DNA of 48,389 bases from Mycobacterium sp. (GTDB lineage Bacteria; Actinomycetota; Actinomycetes; Mycobacteriales; Mycobacteriaceae). The position numbers and the translations under genes are program-made. The stretch lies in contig NZ_VYIK01000024.1 in NCBI RefSeq assembly GCF_008709575.1, positions 1 through 48,389 on the forward strand, in the 5' to 3' direction. The notes under the pieces are model-generated. The model had not been told where the DNA came from. It did not search any database and saw nothing but the letters and a program-made list of their open reading frames with translations. Of this stretch, positions 27,877-36,817 are shown in pieces (position 1 is the stretch's first letter; the number at the start of each line of letters is the position of its first letter).

Positions 27877-28314
27877 TCACACCCGCAGCGCGGCGAACGG
27901 TCCGAACGGCAGGTTACGCACCACCAGCCATCCAGACACCACCAGCAACGTCACCGGTGCCGCCCAGCGATGCCGGTGCCAACTCCAGATCCGCCGTCTG
28001 GTCAGCCGTCCGTACGCCCAGCCCGCATACACCCACCCCAGCAACACCAGCACCACCAGCCCCAGCGCGTTGAACCTCGCCGCGGCCGCCACGTCGCCGT
28101 GCAAGACCGCGTACAGCATGCGCAGGCTGCCGCAGCCGGGACAATCGATGCCGAGCAACAGTTTGGTCGGGCACGGCGGAAGCACACCGCCGGGAGTGGT
28201 CGGGTCGGCCCACCACACCAGCGCGCAGGCCGACACCACGCCGAGGGCCGCCCCGAGCGGGGCGACGGAGTGCCGCGGGATCGGCACGGCCCGGCGCGCT
28301 GTCACGCCGGTCAC
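27877..28314 (-). CDS. DUF2752 membrane protein
   Basis: A 145-residue protein with three predicted membrane helices. It has the DUF2752 hallmark PPCPTKLLLGIDCPGCGSLRM, which contains three cysteines in CP and CPGCG spacing, and then AVLHGDVAAAARFNAL. The function of the family is unknown; the CPGCG motif may bind a metal or form a disulfide. GTG 28314 overlaps the stop of the CD225 gene as GTGA. The open frame extends to 28512 but runs antisense or out of frame through the CD225 gene. Confidence 0.85.
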   Translation of the reverse strand: MTGVTARRAVPIPRHSVAPLGAALGVVSACALVWWADPTTPGGVLPPCPTKLLLGIDCPGCGSLRMLYAVLHGDVAAAARFNALGLVVLVLLGWVYAGWAYGRLTRRRIWSWHRHRWAAPVTLLVVSGWLVVRNLPFGPFAALRV

Positions 28315-28700
28315 GATGGCGGGGCCGACATCACCGCGAGGTTGACGATGATCGCGATGAGGATGCCGATGCCGCCGATGATCGCCGACCACAGCGCCCA
28401 CTTCTTGGCGTCCTCGGAAGCTCGGTGCGCCTCGGCGTATCTGCCCTGCGCCCACAGCCCGGAAACCTGGGTCGACTTCACGATCGACACGATGCCCAGG
28501 GGAAGGCAACACAACACGGTGACCAGGATGGCCCAGACCAGATAGTTGTTCGGGGGCGCACCGTAGCCCGGCGGCGGGGGATACCCGCCGCCCTGCGGCG
28601 GCGGCGGCGGCGGATAATTACCGGGCGGCGGCGGCGGATAGTTTCCGGGAGGCGGCGGCGGATAGTTTCCCGACGGCGGTCCGGGCGGTGGTGCGGTCAT
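28311..28700 (-). CDS. Pro-rich CD225/dispanin family membrane protein
   Basis: A 129-residue protein. Residues 1-50 are low-complexity (repeated GNYPPPPP units of about eight residues). The CD225 domain follows: NYLVWAILVTVLCCLPLGIVSIVKSTQV, then GRYAEAHRASEDAKKW and a second membrane helix. The CC pair and the KS motif are typical of dispanins, the group that includes interferon-induced IFITM proteins; the bacterial role is unknown. ATG 28700 starts the pair with DUF2752, which overlaps by four bases. The three nearly identical YPPPPPGN units could change in number by slippage. Confidence 0.88.
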   Translation of the reverse strand: MTAPPPGPPSGNYPPPPPGNYPPPPPGNYPPPPPPQGGGYPPPPGYGAPPNNYLVWAILVTVLCCLPLGIVSIVKSTQVSGLWAQGRYAEAHRASEDAKKWALWSAIIGGIGILIAIIVNLAVMSAPPS

Positions 28701-28806
28701 CGACGCCTTCCTCGATAGGGCTGTGCCGGCTCAGTGCGGCGGTGCAGACCCTACCGGATTATTCCGCCCGGGGGGCGCGACAGCCCGGTGAAGCACCGCG
28801 GTCACG

Positions 28807-30201
28807 TCAGCGGCGCCGCGGCCCCTCGGACAGAAAGCCCAATAAGTCCTGCCGGGTGATAACCCCGACCGGCTTGCCCTCCTCCACCACCATCAGGGCG
28901 TCCCAGTCCCGCAGCGCCTTGGCGAGGACGCCGAGAGACTCGCCGGATCCGATCATCTTCAAGGCGGGGCTCATGTGCATCCCGACGGCGTCGGCCAGTT
29001 TCGCGCGGCCCTCGAAGACCGCGGACAGCAGCTCGCGTTCCGACACGCTGCCGGCGACCTCACCGGCCATCACCGGCGGCTCGGCACCGACGACAGGCAT
29101 CTGGGACACCCCGTACTCGCGCAGGATGCCGATAGCGTCGCGCACGGTTTCCGACGGGTGGGTGTGCACCAGGTCGGGCAGGACACCGGCTTTGCGGCGC
29201 AAAACGTCGCCGACCGTGGGTTCTTCGACGGAACTGTCGAGCGGAGCGCGCAGGAACCCGTAGGACGACATCCATGCGTCGCTAAAGATTTTCGACATGT
29301 AGCCGCGACCGCCGTCGGGCAGCAACACCACGATCAGGGCGTCCGGTCCGGCCTGCTCGGCAACCTTGAGCGCGGCCACCACCGCCATCCCGCATGACCC
29401 CCCGACCAGCAGCGCCTCCTCACGGGCCAAGCGCCTGGTCATGTTGAACGAATCGGCATCGGAAACCGCAATGACCTGGTCGGGCACGCTCGGGTCGTAG
29501 GCCGCCGGCCAGAAATCCTCGCCTACTCCCTCGACCAGGTACGGGCGGCCGGTCCCCCCGGAGTACACCGAGCCCTCCGGGTCGGCGCCGATCACCTGTA
29601 CCGCTCCGCCGGAGATCTCTTTGAGATAACGGCCGGCGCCGGTAATCGTGCCGCCGGTGCCGATCCCGGCCACGAAATGGGTTACCTGCCCGTCGGTGTC
29701 GGCCCAGATTTCCGGGCCGGTGGTCTCGTAGTGGCTGGCCGGGCCTTCGGGATTGGAATACTGGTCGGGCTTCCAGGCACCGGCGATCTCGGCGGCCAGC
29801 CGGTCGGAGACGCTGTAGTAGCTGTCGGGGTGGTCCGGCGGCACCGCCGTCGGGCACACCACCACCTCGGCCCCGTAGGCACGCAACACGTTCTGCTTGT
29901 CCTCGCTGACCTTGTCGGGGCAGACGAACACACACCGGTAGCCGCGGCGCTGCGCGACCAGCGCCAACCCCACGCCGGTGTTGCCCGACGTGGGTTCGAC
30001 GATGGTGCCACCCGGTTTCAGCTGACCGCTGGCCTCGGCGGCGTCGATCATCTTGACGGCAATACGGTCTTTGCTGCTCAGCCCGGGATTGAGGTACTCG
30101 ACCTTGGCGACGATCCGGCCGAGCCCGTCGGGAACGACCGAGGTCAGCTCGACCAGCGGCGTGTTGCCGATGAGTTCACTGATGTGCTGCGCGATCCGCA
30201 T
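28807..30201 (-). CDS. cbs: Cystathionine beta-synthase
   Basis: PLP enzyme that condenses serine and homocysteine to cystathionine (transsulfuration). The 464-residue protein has a catalytic domain with the PLP lysine Lys44 in LNPGLSSKDRIAVKM, EPTSGNTGVGLA, GIGTGGTITGAGRYLKE and GGSCGMA. A C-terminal pair of CBS domains (about 335-460) follows, with VRDAIGILREYGVSQMPV and PVGVITRQDLLGFL. No N-terminal heme domain is present, as in other bacterial forms. ATG 30201 lies 48 bases after lipU, so it is probably co-transcribed with it. Confidence 0.95.
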   Translation of the reverse strand: MRIAQHISELIGNTPLVELTSVVPDGLGRIVAKVEYLNPGLSSKDRIAVKMIDAAEASGQLKPGGTIVEPTSGNTGVGLALVAQRRGYRCVFVCPDKVSEDKQNVLRAYGAEVVVCPTAVPPDHPDSYYSVSDRLAAEIAGAWKPDQYSNPEGPASHYETTGPEIWADTDGQVTHFVAGIGTGGTITGAGRYLKEISGGAVQVIGADPEGSVYSGGTGRPYLVEGVGEDFWPAAYDPSVPDQVIAVSDADSFNMTRRLAREEALLVGGSCGMAVVAALKVAEQAGPDALIVVLLPDGGRGYMSKIFSDAWMSSYGFLRAPLDSSVEEPTVGDVLRRKAGVLPDLVHTHPSETVRDAIGILREYGVSQMPVVGAEPPVMAGEVAGSVSERELLSAVFEGRAKLADAVGMHMSPALKMIGSGESLGVLAKALRDWDALMVVEEGKPVGVITRQDLLGFLSEGPRRR

Positions 30202-30249
30202 GTCTTCATGGTCGCAGGTTGCCCATCCCGGGTCCGCCCGGGATGGCGG

Positions 30250-31290
30250 TCAGCTTTCGCCGGTGGCCTCGCGGATGTAGTCGCCGATCTGTCGCAACGA
30301 GCGGGTGGCCTCCGGTACCAGCGGCGCGGCCAGCTGGAAGTCGTGGATCTGACCCGGCCAGATCCGCACCTCCGCCGGGACACCCGCGGCCGCCAGCCGG
30401 CGGGCCGCCAGCTCTGCGTCATGCAACAGCACCTCGGATCCCGACACGTGGATCAGTGTTCGTGGCAGGCCGGGCTCGACGTGGTCCAGCGGCTCGTACG
30501 TCGGCTCCGGCTTGCCGTCGACCGGGTTTTTGGCAGCAGCGCGGGCGACCAGCGAAATCAGCGCATCGAACGCTCGCGCCGAGAACATCGCGTCGACCTT
30601 GATGTTGGGATGCGCCTGCTTGGGCTGCTTGGCCAGCTGCAGCAGCGGCGAGATAGCCACCAGCGCCGCCGGCTCCTCGTCCTGCTGCTGCAGCCGCTGC
30701 GCCAGCGCCAATGCCAGGTAACCCCCGGCCGAGTCGCCGGCCAGCACAATTTGTTCGGGCTCGTAACCGCGCGAACGAAGCCAGCGGTAGCCGTCGTGAC
30801 AGTCGTCGAGCGCCATCCTGATCGAATGCTTGGGAATCAAGCGGTAGTTGACCGCCAGCACCGGGGAGTCGGCATACCGCGACAGCGCGGTGACGATCCT
30901 GCTGTGCGAGTTGGCCCCACAGGTCAAAAACGCGCCGCCGTGCAGGTAGAGCACCACCCGTCGGCGGCCGTCGGCCGGCAGCACCCCGGGGGCACGCACC
31001 AGCTGCGCGGTCGCGTTGGGCAGCTTCACGATGGCCCGCACGGTGCCCGGGCTCGCCAGCAGCACCCGACACGTGTGATCGATCGCGCCCCAGGGCCAGG
31101 GCAGGTGCGGAACATAGCTGCCCAGAGCCAGTGTGGGCCGGACCGTCAGGTGGGTGACCAGCGATACCAGCCGGGCCGCCAGGCTGGGGCCAGTCTCGAC
31201 GACCTCGACGGGCGTGCCATCGCTGACCGGCACCCGACGTGCGCGCAACCCGTCGCGGGCGCGGTGGGATACGTCCGTCAGCACGGTCAT
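30250..31290 (-). CDS. lipU: HSL-type carboxylesterase/lipase
   Basis: A 346-residue alpha/beta hydrolase of the hormone-sensitive lipase family. The oxyanion motif is YLHGGAF (HGG at 117-119), the nucleophile is Ser187 in LAGDSAGGY, and the likely catalytic His is in GQIHDFQL. The acid residue probably precedes it by about 30. Substrates are short- to medium-chain esters in related enzymes; the true substrate is unknown. ATG 31290 has GGAG six bases before it; the frame extends two codons to a TTG. Divergent from the SGNH esterase gene. Corresponds to Rv1076. Confidence 0.9.
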   Translation of the reverse strand: MTVLTDVSHRARDGLRARRVPVSDGTPVEVVETGPSLAARLVSLVTHLTVRPTLALGSYVPHLPWPWGAIDHTCRVLLASPGTVRAIVKLPNATAQLVRAPGVLPADGRRRVVLYLHGGAFLTCGANSHSRIVTALSRYADSPVLAVNYRLIPKHSIRMALDDCHDGYRWLRSRGYEPEQIVLAGDSAGGYLALALAQRLQQQDEEPAALVAISPLLQLAKQPKQAHPNIKVDAMFSARAFDALISLVARAAAKNPVDGKPEPTYEPLDHVEPGLPRTLIHVSGSEVLLHDAELAARRLAAAGVPAEVRIWPGQIHDFQLAAPLVPEATRSLRQIGDYIREATGES

Positions 31291-31525
31291 GCTCAACTCC
31301 TACGTCGTTGTAGTCAGTCGACGAAGTAGCAGAGCATCCGGTTCGTTGTTGCCCCGACGGGGGGTTGTCCACGCTGACACTCGGCCAACCTCGAAACCTA
31401 GCTTGACACCTGTAGTCATTTCAACCATCAAAAATTCTGATTCGATACCACAACTGGTCCGCACTGTAACCAGCTCGTGGCTGGACGGCCCCGATGGCGC
31501 CGACGCCCGAATTAAACTGGGGGGC

Positions 31526-32494
31526 GTGAAGTTAGGCGCGCCGCGGCGTTCGACGATTGCACTGGCCGCAGCGGGTGCGTTGGCCTCGACGGGAACCGCT
31601 TATGTCGGCGCACGCAACCTGCTGATCGGCCAGGCCGAACACGCGCGCAGGATCATCCCCAAGTCGTGGGACATTCCGCCGCGCGCCGACGGGGTCTACA
31701 CCCCCGGTGGCGGACCCGTGCAGCGCTGGGAGCGCGGAATGCCCGTCGACCTGCATCTGATGATCTTCGGTGACTCCACCGCCACCGGGTACGGCTGCCG
31801 TGACGCCGAGGAAGTACCCGGAGTCCTGCTCGCCCGCGGGCTCGCCGAGCGAAGCACCAAGCGGATCCGGCTGAGCACCAAGGCGATCGTCGGGGCCACC
31901 TCCAAGGGGCTGTCGGGCCAGGTCGACGCGATGTTCGTGGCCGGGCCGCCGCCGGATGCAGCGGTGATCATGATCGGGGCCAACGACATCACCGCGCTCA
32001 ACGGAGTGGGGCCGTCGGCACGCCGGCTCGGCGCGGCGGTGCGGCGGCTGTGCGCCAGCGGGGCCGCGGTCGTCGTCGGCACCTGCCCGGATTTCGGAGT
32101 CATCACCGCGATCCCGCAGCCCCTGCGCTGGGTGGCCCACGCCCGCGGATTGCGGCTGGCCCGCGCCCAAGCGGCCGCGGTCCGGGCGGCCGGCGGTGTG
32201 CCGGTGCCGCTGGCCGACCTGCTGGCGTCGGACTTTCTGCACGCACCGGCACTGTTGTTGTCCGACGACCAGTACCACCCCTCGGCCGCCGGCTACGCGC
32301 TGGTCGCCGGTCAGCTGCTGCCCGCACTGTGCGAGGCGCTCGGTGAATCCAGTGACAACCTGGCACCCGCGTTGGTGTCGGCCGACGAGGCCGCCGGCGC
32401 CGACAGGCGTGGCAGCCGGGCCGTCGTGTCGCGGCTGCTGCGACGGCACACCACCGGGGTGCCGGCACCTGTCGTCATGTCCACGAGTCGGTAG
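31526..32494 (+). CDS. SGNH/GDSL-family exported esterase (Rv1075c-like)
   Basis: A 322-residue protein with an N-terminal signal or anchor (residues 8-27, RSTIALAAAGALASTGTAYV). Its SGNH hydrolase domain has block I FGDSTATGYG (Ser84), block III GAND (Asn153) and block V DDQYHPS (Asp247/248 and His251). It probably cleaves short acyl esters at the cell surface. GTG 31526 starts the conserved N-terminus after a G-rich stretch; the open frame upstream lies partly antisense to lipU. FadA3 follows 45 bases later. Confidence 0.88.
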   Translation: MKLGAPRRSTIALAAAGALASTGTAYVGARNLLIGQAEHARRIIPKSWDIPPRADGVYTPGGGPVQRWERGMPVDLHLMIFGDSTATGYGCRDAEEVPGVLLARGLAERSTKRIRLSTKAIVGATSKGLSGQVDAMFVAGPPPDAAVIMIGANDITALNGVGPSARRLGAAVRRLCASGAAVVVGTCPDFGVITAIPQPLRWVAHARGLRLARAQAAAVRAAGGVPVPLADLLASDFLHAPALLLSDDQYHPSAAGYALVAGQLLPALCEALGESSDNLAPALVSADEAAGADRRGSRAVVSRLLRRHTTGVPAPVVMSTSR

Positions 32495-32539
32495 CAGCTA
32501 GATTCGGTGCTGACCCGTAGCCCACGGAAGGACTCGACC

Positions 32540-33757
32540 GTGCCGGAAGCTGTCATCGTCTCCACCGCCCGCTCCCCGATCGGACGCGCGGCCAAAGGCT
32601 CGTTGGTGAGCATGCGGCCCGACGACCTGGCCGCTCAGATCGTGCGCGCCGCGTTGGACAAGGTTCCCGCACTCGACCCGCATCAGATCGACGACTTGAT
32701 GATGGGGTGCGGCCAGCCGGGCGGCGAGTCCGGCTTCAACATCGCCCGGGTGGTCGCCGTCGAACTCGGCTACGACTTCTTGCCGGGCACCACCGTCAAC
32801 CGGTATTGCTCGTCGTCGCTGCAGACCACCCGAATGGCCTTTCATGCGATCAAGGCCGGCGAGGGCGACGCGTTCATCTCGGCCGGGGTGGAAACGGTGT
32901 CCCGGTTCGCCCGCGGCACTGCGGACTCCTGGCCCGACACCAAGAATCCACTGTTCGCCGAGGCAGAGCAACGGTCGGCCGCGGCGGCGGCCGGCGCCGA
33001 GGAATGGCACGACCCGCGGGCCGACGGCACGCTGCCCGACGTCTACATCGCGATGGGCCAGACCGCCGAGAACGTCGCGCTGCTGACCGGGATCAGCCGG
33101 GAGGACCAGGACCGCTGGGGAGTGCGCAGCCAGAACCGCGCCGAGGAGGCGATCAAGAGCGGCTTTTTCCAGCGTGAGATCACGCCGGTCACGTTGCCCG
33201 ACGGCAGCACGGTCAGCGTCGACGACGGCCCGCGGCCCGGCACCACCTATGAGAAGGTCAGCCAGCTCAAGCCGGTGTTTCGGCCGAACGGCACCGTGAC
33301 CGCGGGCAACGCCTGCCCGCTCAACGACGGCGCGGCCGCGGTGGTGATCACCAGCGAGCAGAAGGCCAAGCAGCTCGGCCTGACCCCGCTGGCCCGCATC
33401 GTGGCCACCGGAGTCAGCGGGCTGTCCCCGGAGATCATGGGCCTGGGACCGATCGAGGCCACCAACAAGGCGCTGGCCCGCGCCGGGATGTCGGTCGCCG
33501 ACATCGACCTGTTCGAGATCAACGAGGCGTTCGCAGTGCAGGTGCTCGCTTCGGCGCGCGAGCTGGGCATCGACGAAGACAAGCTGAACGTCTCCGGTGG
33601 CGCGATCGCCCTCGGCCATCCGTTCGGGATGACCGGAGCCCGGATCACGGCCACGCTGCTGAACAACCTGCAGACCTACGACAAGACGTTCGGCCTGGAG
33701 ACGATGTGTGTGGGCGGCGGTCAGGGCATGGCGATGATCATCGAGCGGTTGGCCTGA
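32540..33757 (+). CDS. fadA3: Acetyl-CoA acetyltransferase (thiolase)
   Basis: Thiolase for the last step of beta-oxidation or for acetoacetyl-CoA formation. The 405-residue protein has the nucleophile Cys90 in VNRYCSSSLQT, the His360 motif GHPFGMTG and Cys390 in CVGGGQG; INEAFAVQ is also present. GTG 32540 has GGAAGGA seven bases upstream. It matches FadA3 (Rv1074c) by length and neighbours. A strong terminator follows. Confidence 0.93.
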   Translation: MPEAVIVSTARSPIGRAAKGSLVSMRPDDLAAQIVRAALDKVPALDPHQIDDLMMGCGQPGGESGFNIARVVAVELGYDFLPGTTVNRYCSSSLQTTRMAFHAIKAGEGDAFISAGVETVSRFARGTADSWPDTKNPLFAEAEQRSAAAAAGAEEWHDPRADGTLPDVYIAMGQTAENVALLTGISREDQDRWGVRSQNRAEEAIKSGFFQREITPVTLPDGSTVSVDDGPRPGTTYEKVSQLKPVFRPNGTVTAGNACPLNDGAAAVVITSEQKAKQLGLTPLARIVATGVSGLSPEIMGLGPIEATNKALARAGMSVADIDLFEINEAFAVQVLASARELGIDEDKLNVSGGAIALGHPFGMTGARITATLLNNLQTYDKTFGLETMCVGGGQGMAMIIERLA

Positions 33758-33770
33758 GCGCGATCGACCC

Positions 33771-33803
33771 GAAAGCCCGGGCGCGGTGTACGCCCGGGCT
33801 TTC
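33771..33803. terminator. Bidirectional terminator-like hairpin between fadA3 and the Bax-inhibitor gene
   Basis: GAAAGCCCGGGCG (33771-33783) and CGCCCGGGCTTTC (33791-33803) form a perfect 13-bp stem with a seven-base loop. It sits between two convergent genes, 13 bases from each stop. The A/T ends of the stem could supply a short U tract on either strand. Confidence 0.85.
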
Positions 33804-33816
33804 ACGTGCTGGCTGG

Positions 33817-34671
33817 CTAGTCGTTCTGCAGATAACTGAGCAGCCGCAGGATCTCGATGTAGAGCCAGACCAGGGTGACGGTCAGGCCCAGCGCGATGCC
33901 CCAGGCCGCCTTCTCGGGCGCGCCGGCGCGGATCATCTGATCGGCCGCGTCGAAGTCGATGAGGAAGCTGAACGCCGCCAACGCGATGCACACCAGCGAG
34001 AACATGATCGCCAGCGGGCCGCCGCCGCGCAGCCCCAGGCCTTGCCCGTGGTCGACACCGAACATCGCCAGAACCAGGTTGCCCAGCATCAGCGCCAGCA
34101 CACCGAACAGGCCGGCAACGATCATCCGGGAGAATTTCGGGGTGACACGAATCGCACCGGTCTTGTAGACCACGAGCATACCGACAAAGACCCCTAGAGT
34201 TCCCAGGATCGCCTGCCCGATCAGCACCCCGGCGTTGGTGGTCGATACCGCGAAGTGCGCCAGCAAAAAGGAGATGGCGCCCAGGAACAGGCCCTCCAGC
34301 GCGGCGTAGGTCAGCACGATGGCCGGGTTGTCCTGCTTGCGCCCGAAAGTGGCGAGCAGCACCAGTCCCAGACCGCCGAAAGCACCGACGAAGGTGAACG
34401 GACCGGCCCAGGCCTGGTTGCCTGCCACCAGGAAGTAGGACACCGCGGCGACCGCCGACAGCACCGCCAGGGTGATCCCGGTCTTGGTGACGACGTCGTC
34501 GATCGTCAGCGGGCGGGCGACAGCGGCCCGCTGATCGAGATACGGGGCCGCATAGGGGTCAGGCTGCCCATACATGGTCGCGGCACCGCCGGCCATACCA
34601 GGGCCGAACTGCGCGTATCCGCCCCGCTGTTTGGGCAGCGAGCGAAATACCGGGTTGCTAGTCTCCCGCAC
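33817..34671 (-). CDS. Bax inhibitor-1/YccA family membrane protein
   Basis: A 284-residue protein with a cytosolic N-terminus of about 60 residues (Gly/Pro/Tyr-rich) and seven predicted membrane helices. The BI-1 pattern is clear: LTYAALEGLFLGAISF, VYKTGAIRVTPKF, and the C-terminal FLIDFDAADQMIRAGAPEKAAWGIALGLTVTLVWLYIEILRLL. The two Asp in DFDAADQ are the family's pH-sensing pair (calcium leak in the BsYetJ homologue). GTG 34671 follows GAGAGGA. Corresponds to Rv1072; function in mycobacteria is unknown. Confidence 0.9.
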   Translation of the reverse strand: MRETSNPVFRSLPKQRGGYAQFGPGMAGGAATMYGQPDPYAAPYLDQRAAVARPLTIDDVVTKTGITLAVLSAVAAVSYFLVAGNQAWAGPFTFVGAFGGLGLVLLATFGRKQDNPAIVLTYAALEGLFLGAISFLLAHFAVSTTNAGVLIGQAILGTLGVFVGMLVVYKTGAIRVTPKFSRMIVAGLFGVLALMLGNLVLAMFGVDHGQGLGLRGGGPLAIMFSLVCIALAAFSFLIDFDAADQMIRAGAPEKAAWGIALGLTVTLVWLYIEILRLLSYLQND

Positions 34672-34765
34672 CGTCGGATCCTCTCTTCATATGCTCTGGT
34701 CTTGGGCTGAGCTACATCTCGTCAACGACCTGTGGTCGTGGTTTGGTTCCCGCCGAATTTCCCAG

Positions 34766-34807
34766 AATCTCCCAGGTCCAAATCTCCCAGGTCCAAATCT
34801 CCCAGGT
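34766..34807. repeat. 15-bp tandem repeat, 2.8 copies
   Basis: AATCTCCCAGGTCCA occurs at 34766-34780 and 34781-34795 without mismatch, and its first 12 bases recur at 34796-34807. It lies between the divergent Bax-inhibitor and echA9 genes. A second direct repeat follows, GTCTAGCTA at 34821 and 34833. It is a candidate variable-number repeat. Confidence 0.85.
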
Positions 34808-34845
34808 GTTGGCCGATCTTGTCTAGCTACTGGTCTAGCTAAACC

Positions 34846-34884
34846 TTACCCGCGGTCAGGGCGCAGCGGGTAACGATCTAGATT
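34846..34884 (+). promoter_or_regulatory. echA9 promoter region with inverted repeat
   Basis: TTACCCGC (34846-34853) and GCGGGTAA (34866-34873) are perfect 8-bp inverted arms 12 bases apart. A TAGATT -10 candidate follows at 34879-34884, 43 bases before the echA9 GTG; the -35 is weak. The repeat covers the -35 zone, as a repressor site for a fatty-acid gene would. The regulator is unknown. Confidence 0.55.
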
Positions 34885-34926
34885 CCTCAGGAGTTGGCCA
34901 AGATTTAACGAGGGGAGACCGCACCC

Positions 34927-35976
34927 GTGACGGGCGAATCCGACGAGATCTTGACCCGCGTGCAGGACGGCGTCGGTTTTGTGACCCTCAATCGCCCGAA
35001 GGCGATCAACTCGTTGAACCAGCACATGGTCACCGTGCTCAGCGCGGTCCTCGCCGAGTGGGGCAGTGACGACGCGGTGCGCACGGTGGTGCTGTCCGGG
35101 GCCGGGGACCGCGGGTTGTGCGCCGGCGGCGACGTGGTGGCGATCTATCACAGCGCCCGCGCCGACGGGGTCGCCGCCCGGCAGTTCTGGCACGACGAGT
35201 ATCTGCTCAACGCCCAAATCGGCCGGTTCGTCAAGCCGTATGTGTCGCTGATGGACGGCATCGTGATGGGCGGGGGCGTCGGTGTCGGCGCACACGCCAA
35301 CACCCGGGTGGTGACCGACACCACCACGATGGCGATGCCCGAGGTGGGTATCGGGTTCATTCCCGACGTGGGCGGCACCTTTCTGCTGTCCCGGGCACCC
35401 GGGTTGCTGGGATTGCATGCCGCCCTGACCGGCGCACCGTTTTCCGGCGCCGACGCGATCGCGCTCGGATTCGCCGACCACTACGTTCCGCATGAGGAGC
35501 TCCAGCGACTACGCCGGTCGATCGTCGACGACGGAGTGAAGCGCGCACTCGCCCAACACGCGGTCGAGCCACCGCCGAGCAACCTTGTCGCACAACGGGA
35601 TTGGATCGATGACTGCTACAGCGGCGACACCGTCGCCGATATCGTGGCGGCGTTGCGCGGCCACAGCGCCCGCCCGGCCCGCGACGCGGCCGACGTGATC
35701 GCGACCCGTTCCCCCATCGCGCTGTCTGTCACGCTGGCCGCGGTGCGCCGAGCCGCAAAGCTGGCAACCCTGGAAGACGTTCTCACGCAGGAATATCGGG
35801 TGTCCTGTGCGTCGCTGCGCTCACACGACCTGGTGGAGGGTATTCGCGCACAGCTGATCGACAAGGACCGCAACCCGAAGTGGTTGCCGGCCAGCCTGGC
35901 CGAGGTCAGCGCAGCCGACGTGGAAGCCTACTTCGCCCCCGCAGAACCGGACCTGACGTTCGAGGAGAAGCCATGA
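34927..35976 (+). CDS. echA9: 3-hydroxyisobutyryl-CoA hydrolase-like crotonase
   Basis: A 349-residue crotonase-fold protein of the HIBCH type (valine catabolism), annotated EchA9 in M. tuberculosis. It has [14 protein letters not shown], the oxyanion loop [33 protein letters not shown] and the acid motif ETEVG-like [15 protein letters not shown]. The C-terminal helices include [30 protein letters not shown], typical of HIBCH rather than enoyl-CoA hydratase. GTG 34927 follows GAGGGGAGA. Its stop overlaps echA8 (ATGA). Confidence 0.9.
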   Translation: MTGESDEILTRVQDGVGFVTLNRPKAINSLNQHMVTVLSAVLAEWGSDDAVRTVVLSGAGDRGLCAGGDVVAIYHSARADGVAARQFWHDEYLLNAQIGRFVKPYVSLMDGIVMGGGVGVGAHANTRVVTDTTTMAMPEVGIGFIPDVGGTFLLSRAPGLLGLHAALTGAPFSGADAIALGFADHYVPHEELQRLRRSIVDDGVKRALAQHAVEPPPSNLVAQRDWIDDCYSGDTVADIVAALRGHSARPARDAADVIATRSPIALSVTLAAVRRAAKLATLEDVLTQEYRVSCASLRSHDLVEGIRAQLIDKDRNPKWLPASLAEVSAADVEAYFAPAEPDLTFEEKP

Positions 35977-36758
35977 CCGCAGATGCGGCTTATCAAACCA
36001 TCCTGGTCGAACGAGACGGGCGGGTCGGTGTCATCACGCTGAACCGACCGCAGGCGCTCAATGCGCTCAACACCCAGATGATGAACGAAGTGACCAGTGC
36101 GGCTGCCGGATTCGACGACGACACCGATATCGGCGCGATCGTCATCACCGGCTCGGCGAAAGTATTCGCCGCCGGCGCGGACATCAAGGAAATGTCGCAG
36201 TTGGGATTCGCAGATGTCTTCGCCGCCGACTATTTCGCCCCGTGGGGTAAATTTGCGGCTGTTCGCACGCCCACGGTCGCCGCCGTGGCGGGACACGCGC
36301 TGGGCGGCGGGTGCGAGTTGGCGATGATGTGCGATGTGCTGATCGCCGCCGACACCGCGAAATTCGGCCAACCGGAGATCAAACTCGGCGTGCTGCCCGG
36401 CATGGGCGGCTCACAGCGCCTGACTCGCGCGATCGGCAAGGCCAAAGCGATGGATCTGATCCTGACCGGCCGCAGCATCGACGCCGCCGAGGCCGAACGC
36501 GCCGGGCTGGTCTCGCGAGTCGTCCCGGCCGACGATCTGCTCAGCGAAGCCAAGGCCGTCGCCGCCACCATCGCGGGCATGTCGCTGTCGGCGGCCCGGA
36601 TGGCCAAAGAAGCCGTCAACCGGGCGTTCGAATCCACGCTGGCCGAGGGTTTGCTCTATGAACGTCGGCTGTTCCACGCGGCGTTCGCGACCGACGACCA
36701 GTCCGAGGGGATGGCTGCGTTCATCGAGAAGCGGCCGCCGAAGTTCACCCACCGCTAG
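35973..36758 (+). CDS. echA8: Enoyl-CoA hydratase
   Basis: Crotonase that hydrates trans-2-enoyl-CoA in beta-oxidation. The 261-residue protein has [13 protein letters not shown], the oxyanion residues in AAGADIKEM and [16 protein letters not shown], and both catalytic glutamates (Glu115 in GGGCELAM and Glu135 in FGQPEIKLG). [13 protein letters not shown] and a full C-terminus follow. ATG 35973 overlaps the echA9 stop by four bases, with GAGGAGAAG just upstream, so the two are co-translated. Confidence 0.94.
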   Translation: MTADAAYQTILVERDGRVGVITLNRPQALNALNTQMMNEVTSAAAGFDDDTDIGAIVITGSAKVFAAGADIKEMSQLGFADVFAADYFAPWGKFAAVRTPTVAAVAGHALGGGCELAMMCDVLIAADTAKFGQPEIKLGVLPGMGGSQRLTRAIGKAKAMDLILTGRSIDAAEAERAGLVSRVVPADDLLSEAKAVAATIAGMSLSAARMAKEAVNRAFESTLAEGLLYERRLFHAAFATDDQSEGMAAFIEKRPPKFTHR

Positions 36759-36772
36759 GCCCGCGCGCCGAT

Positions 36773-36790
36773 CGTGACGCTGGCGTCACG
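36773..36790. promoter_or_regulatory. Near-perfect 18-base palindrome before the patatin gene
   Basis: CGTGACGC (36773-36780) and GCGTCACG (36783-36790) are perfect inverted arms with TG between them. The site is 28 bases upstream of the patatin ATG and 15 bases after echA8. The two-base spacer fits a protein-binding operator better than an RNA hairpin, and no T tract follows. Confidence 0.6.
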
Positions 36791-36817
36791 GCCGCTGGGC
36801 TGCCGCAGAATGAGGGT

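Noticed and set aside
27500..28073. Plus-strand 191-codon frame as a possible pra remnant
   Set aside because: It runs antisense into the DUF2752 gene and lacks the Pro-rich start and membrane domain of Pra.
34821..34841. Short GTCTAGCTA direct repeat as an integration site
   Set aside because: Two nine-base copies are too short and there is no integrase or mobile gene nearby.
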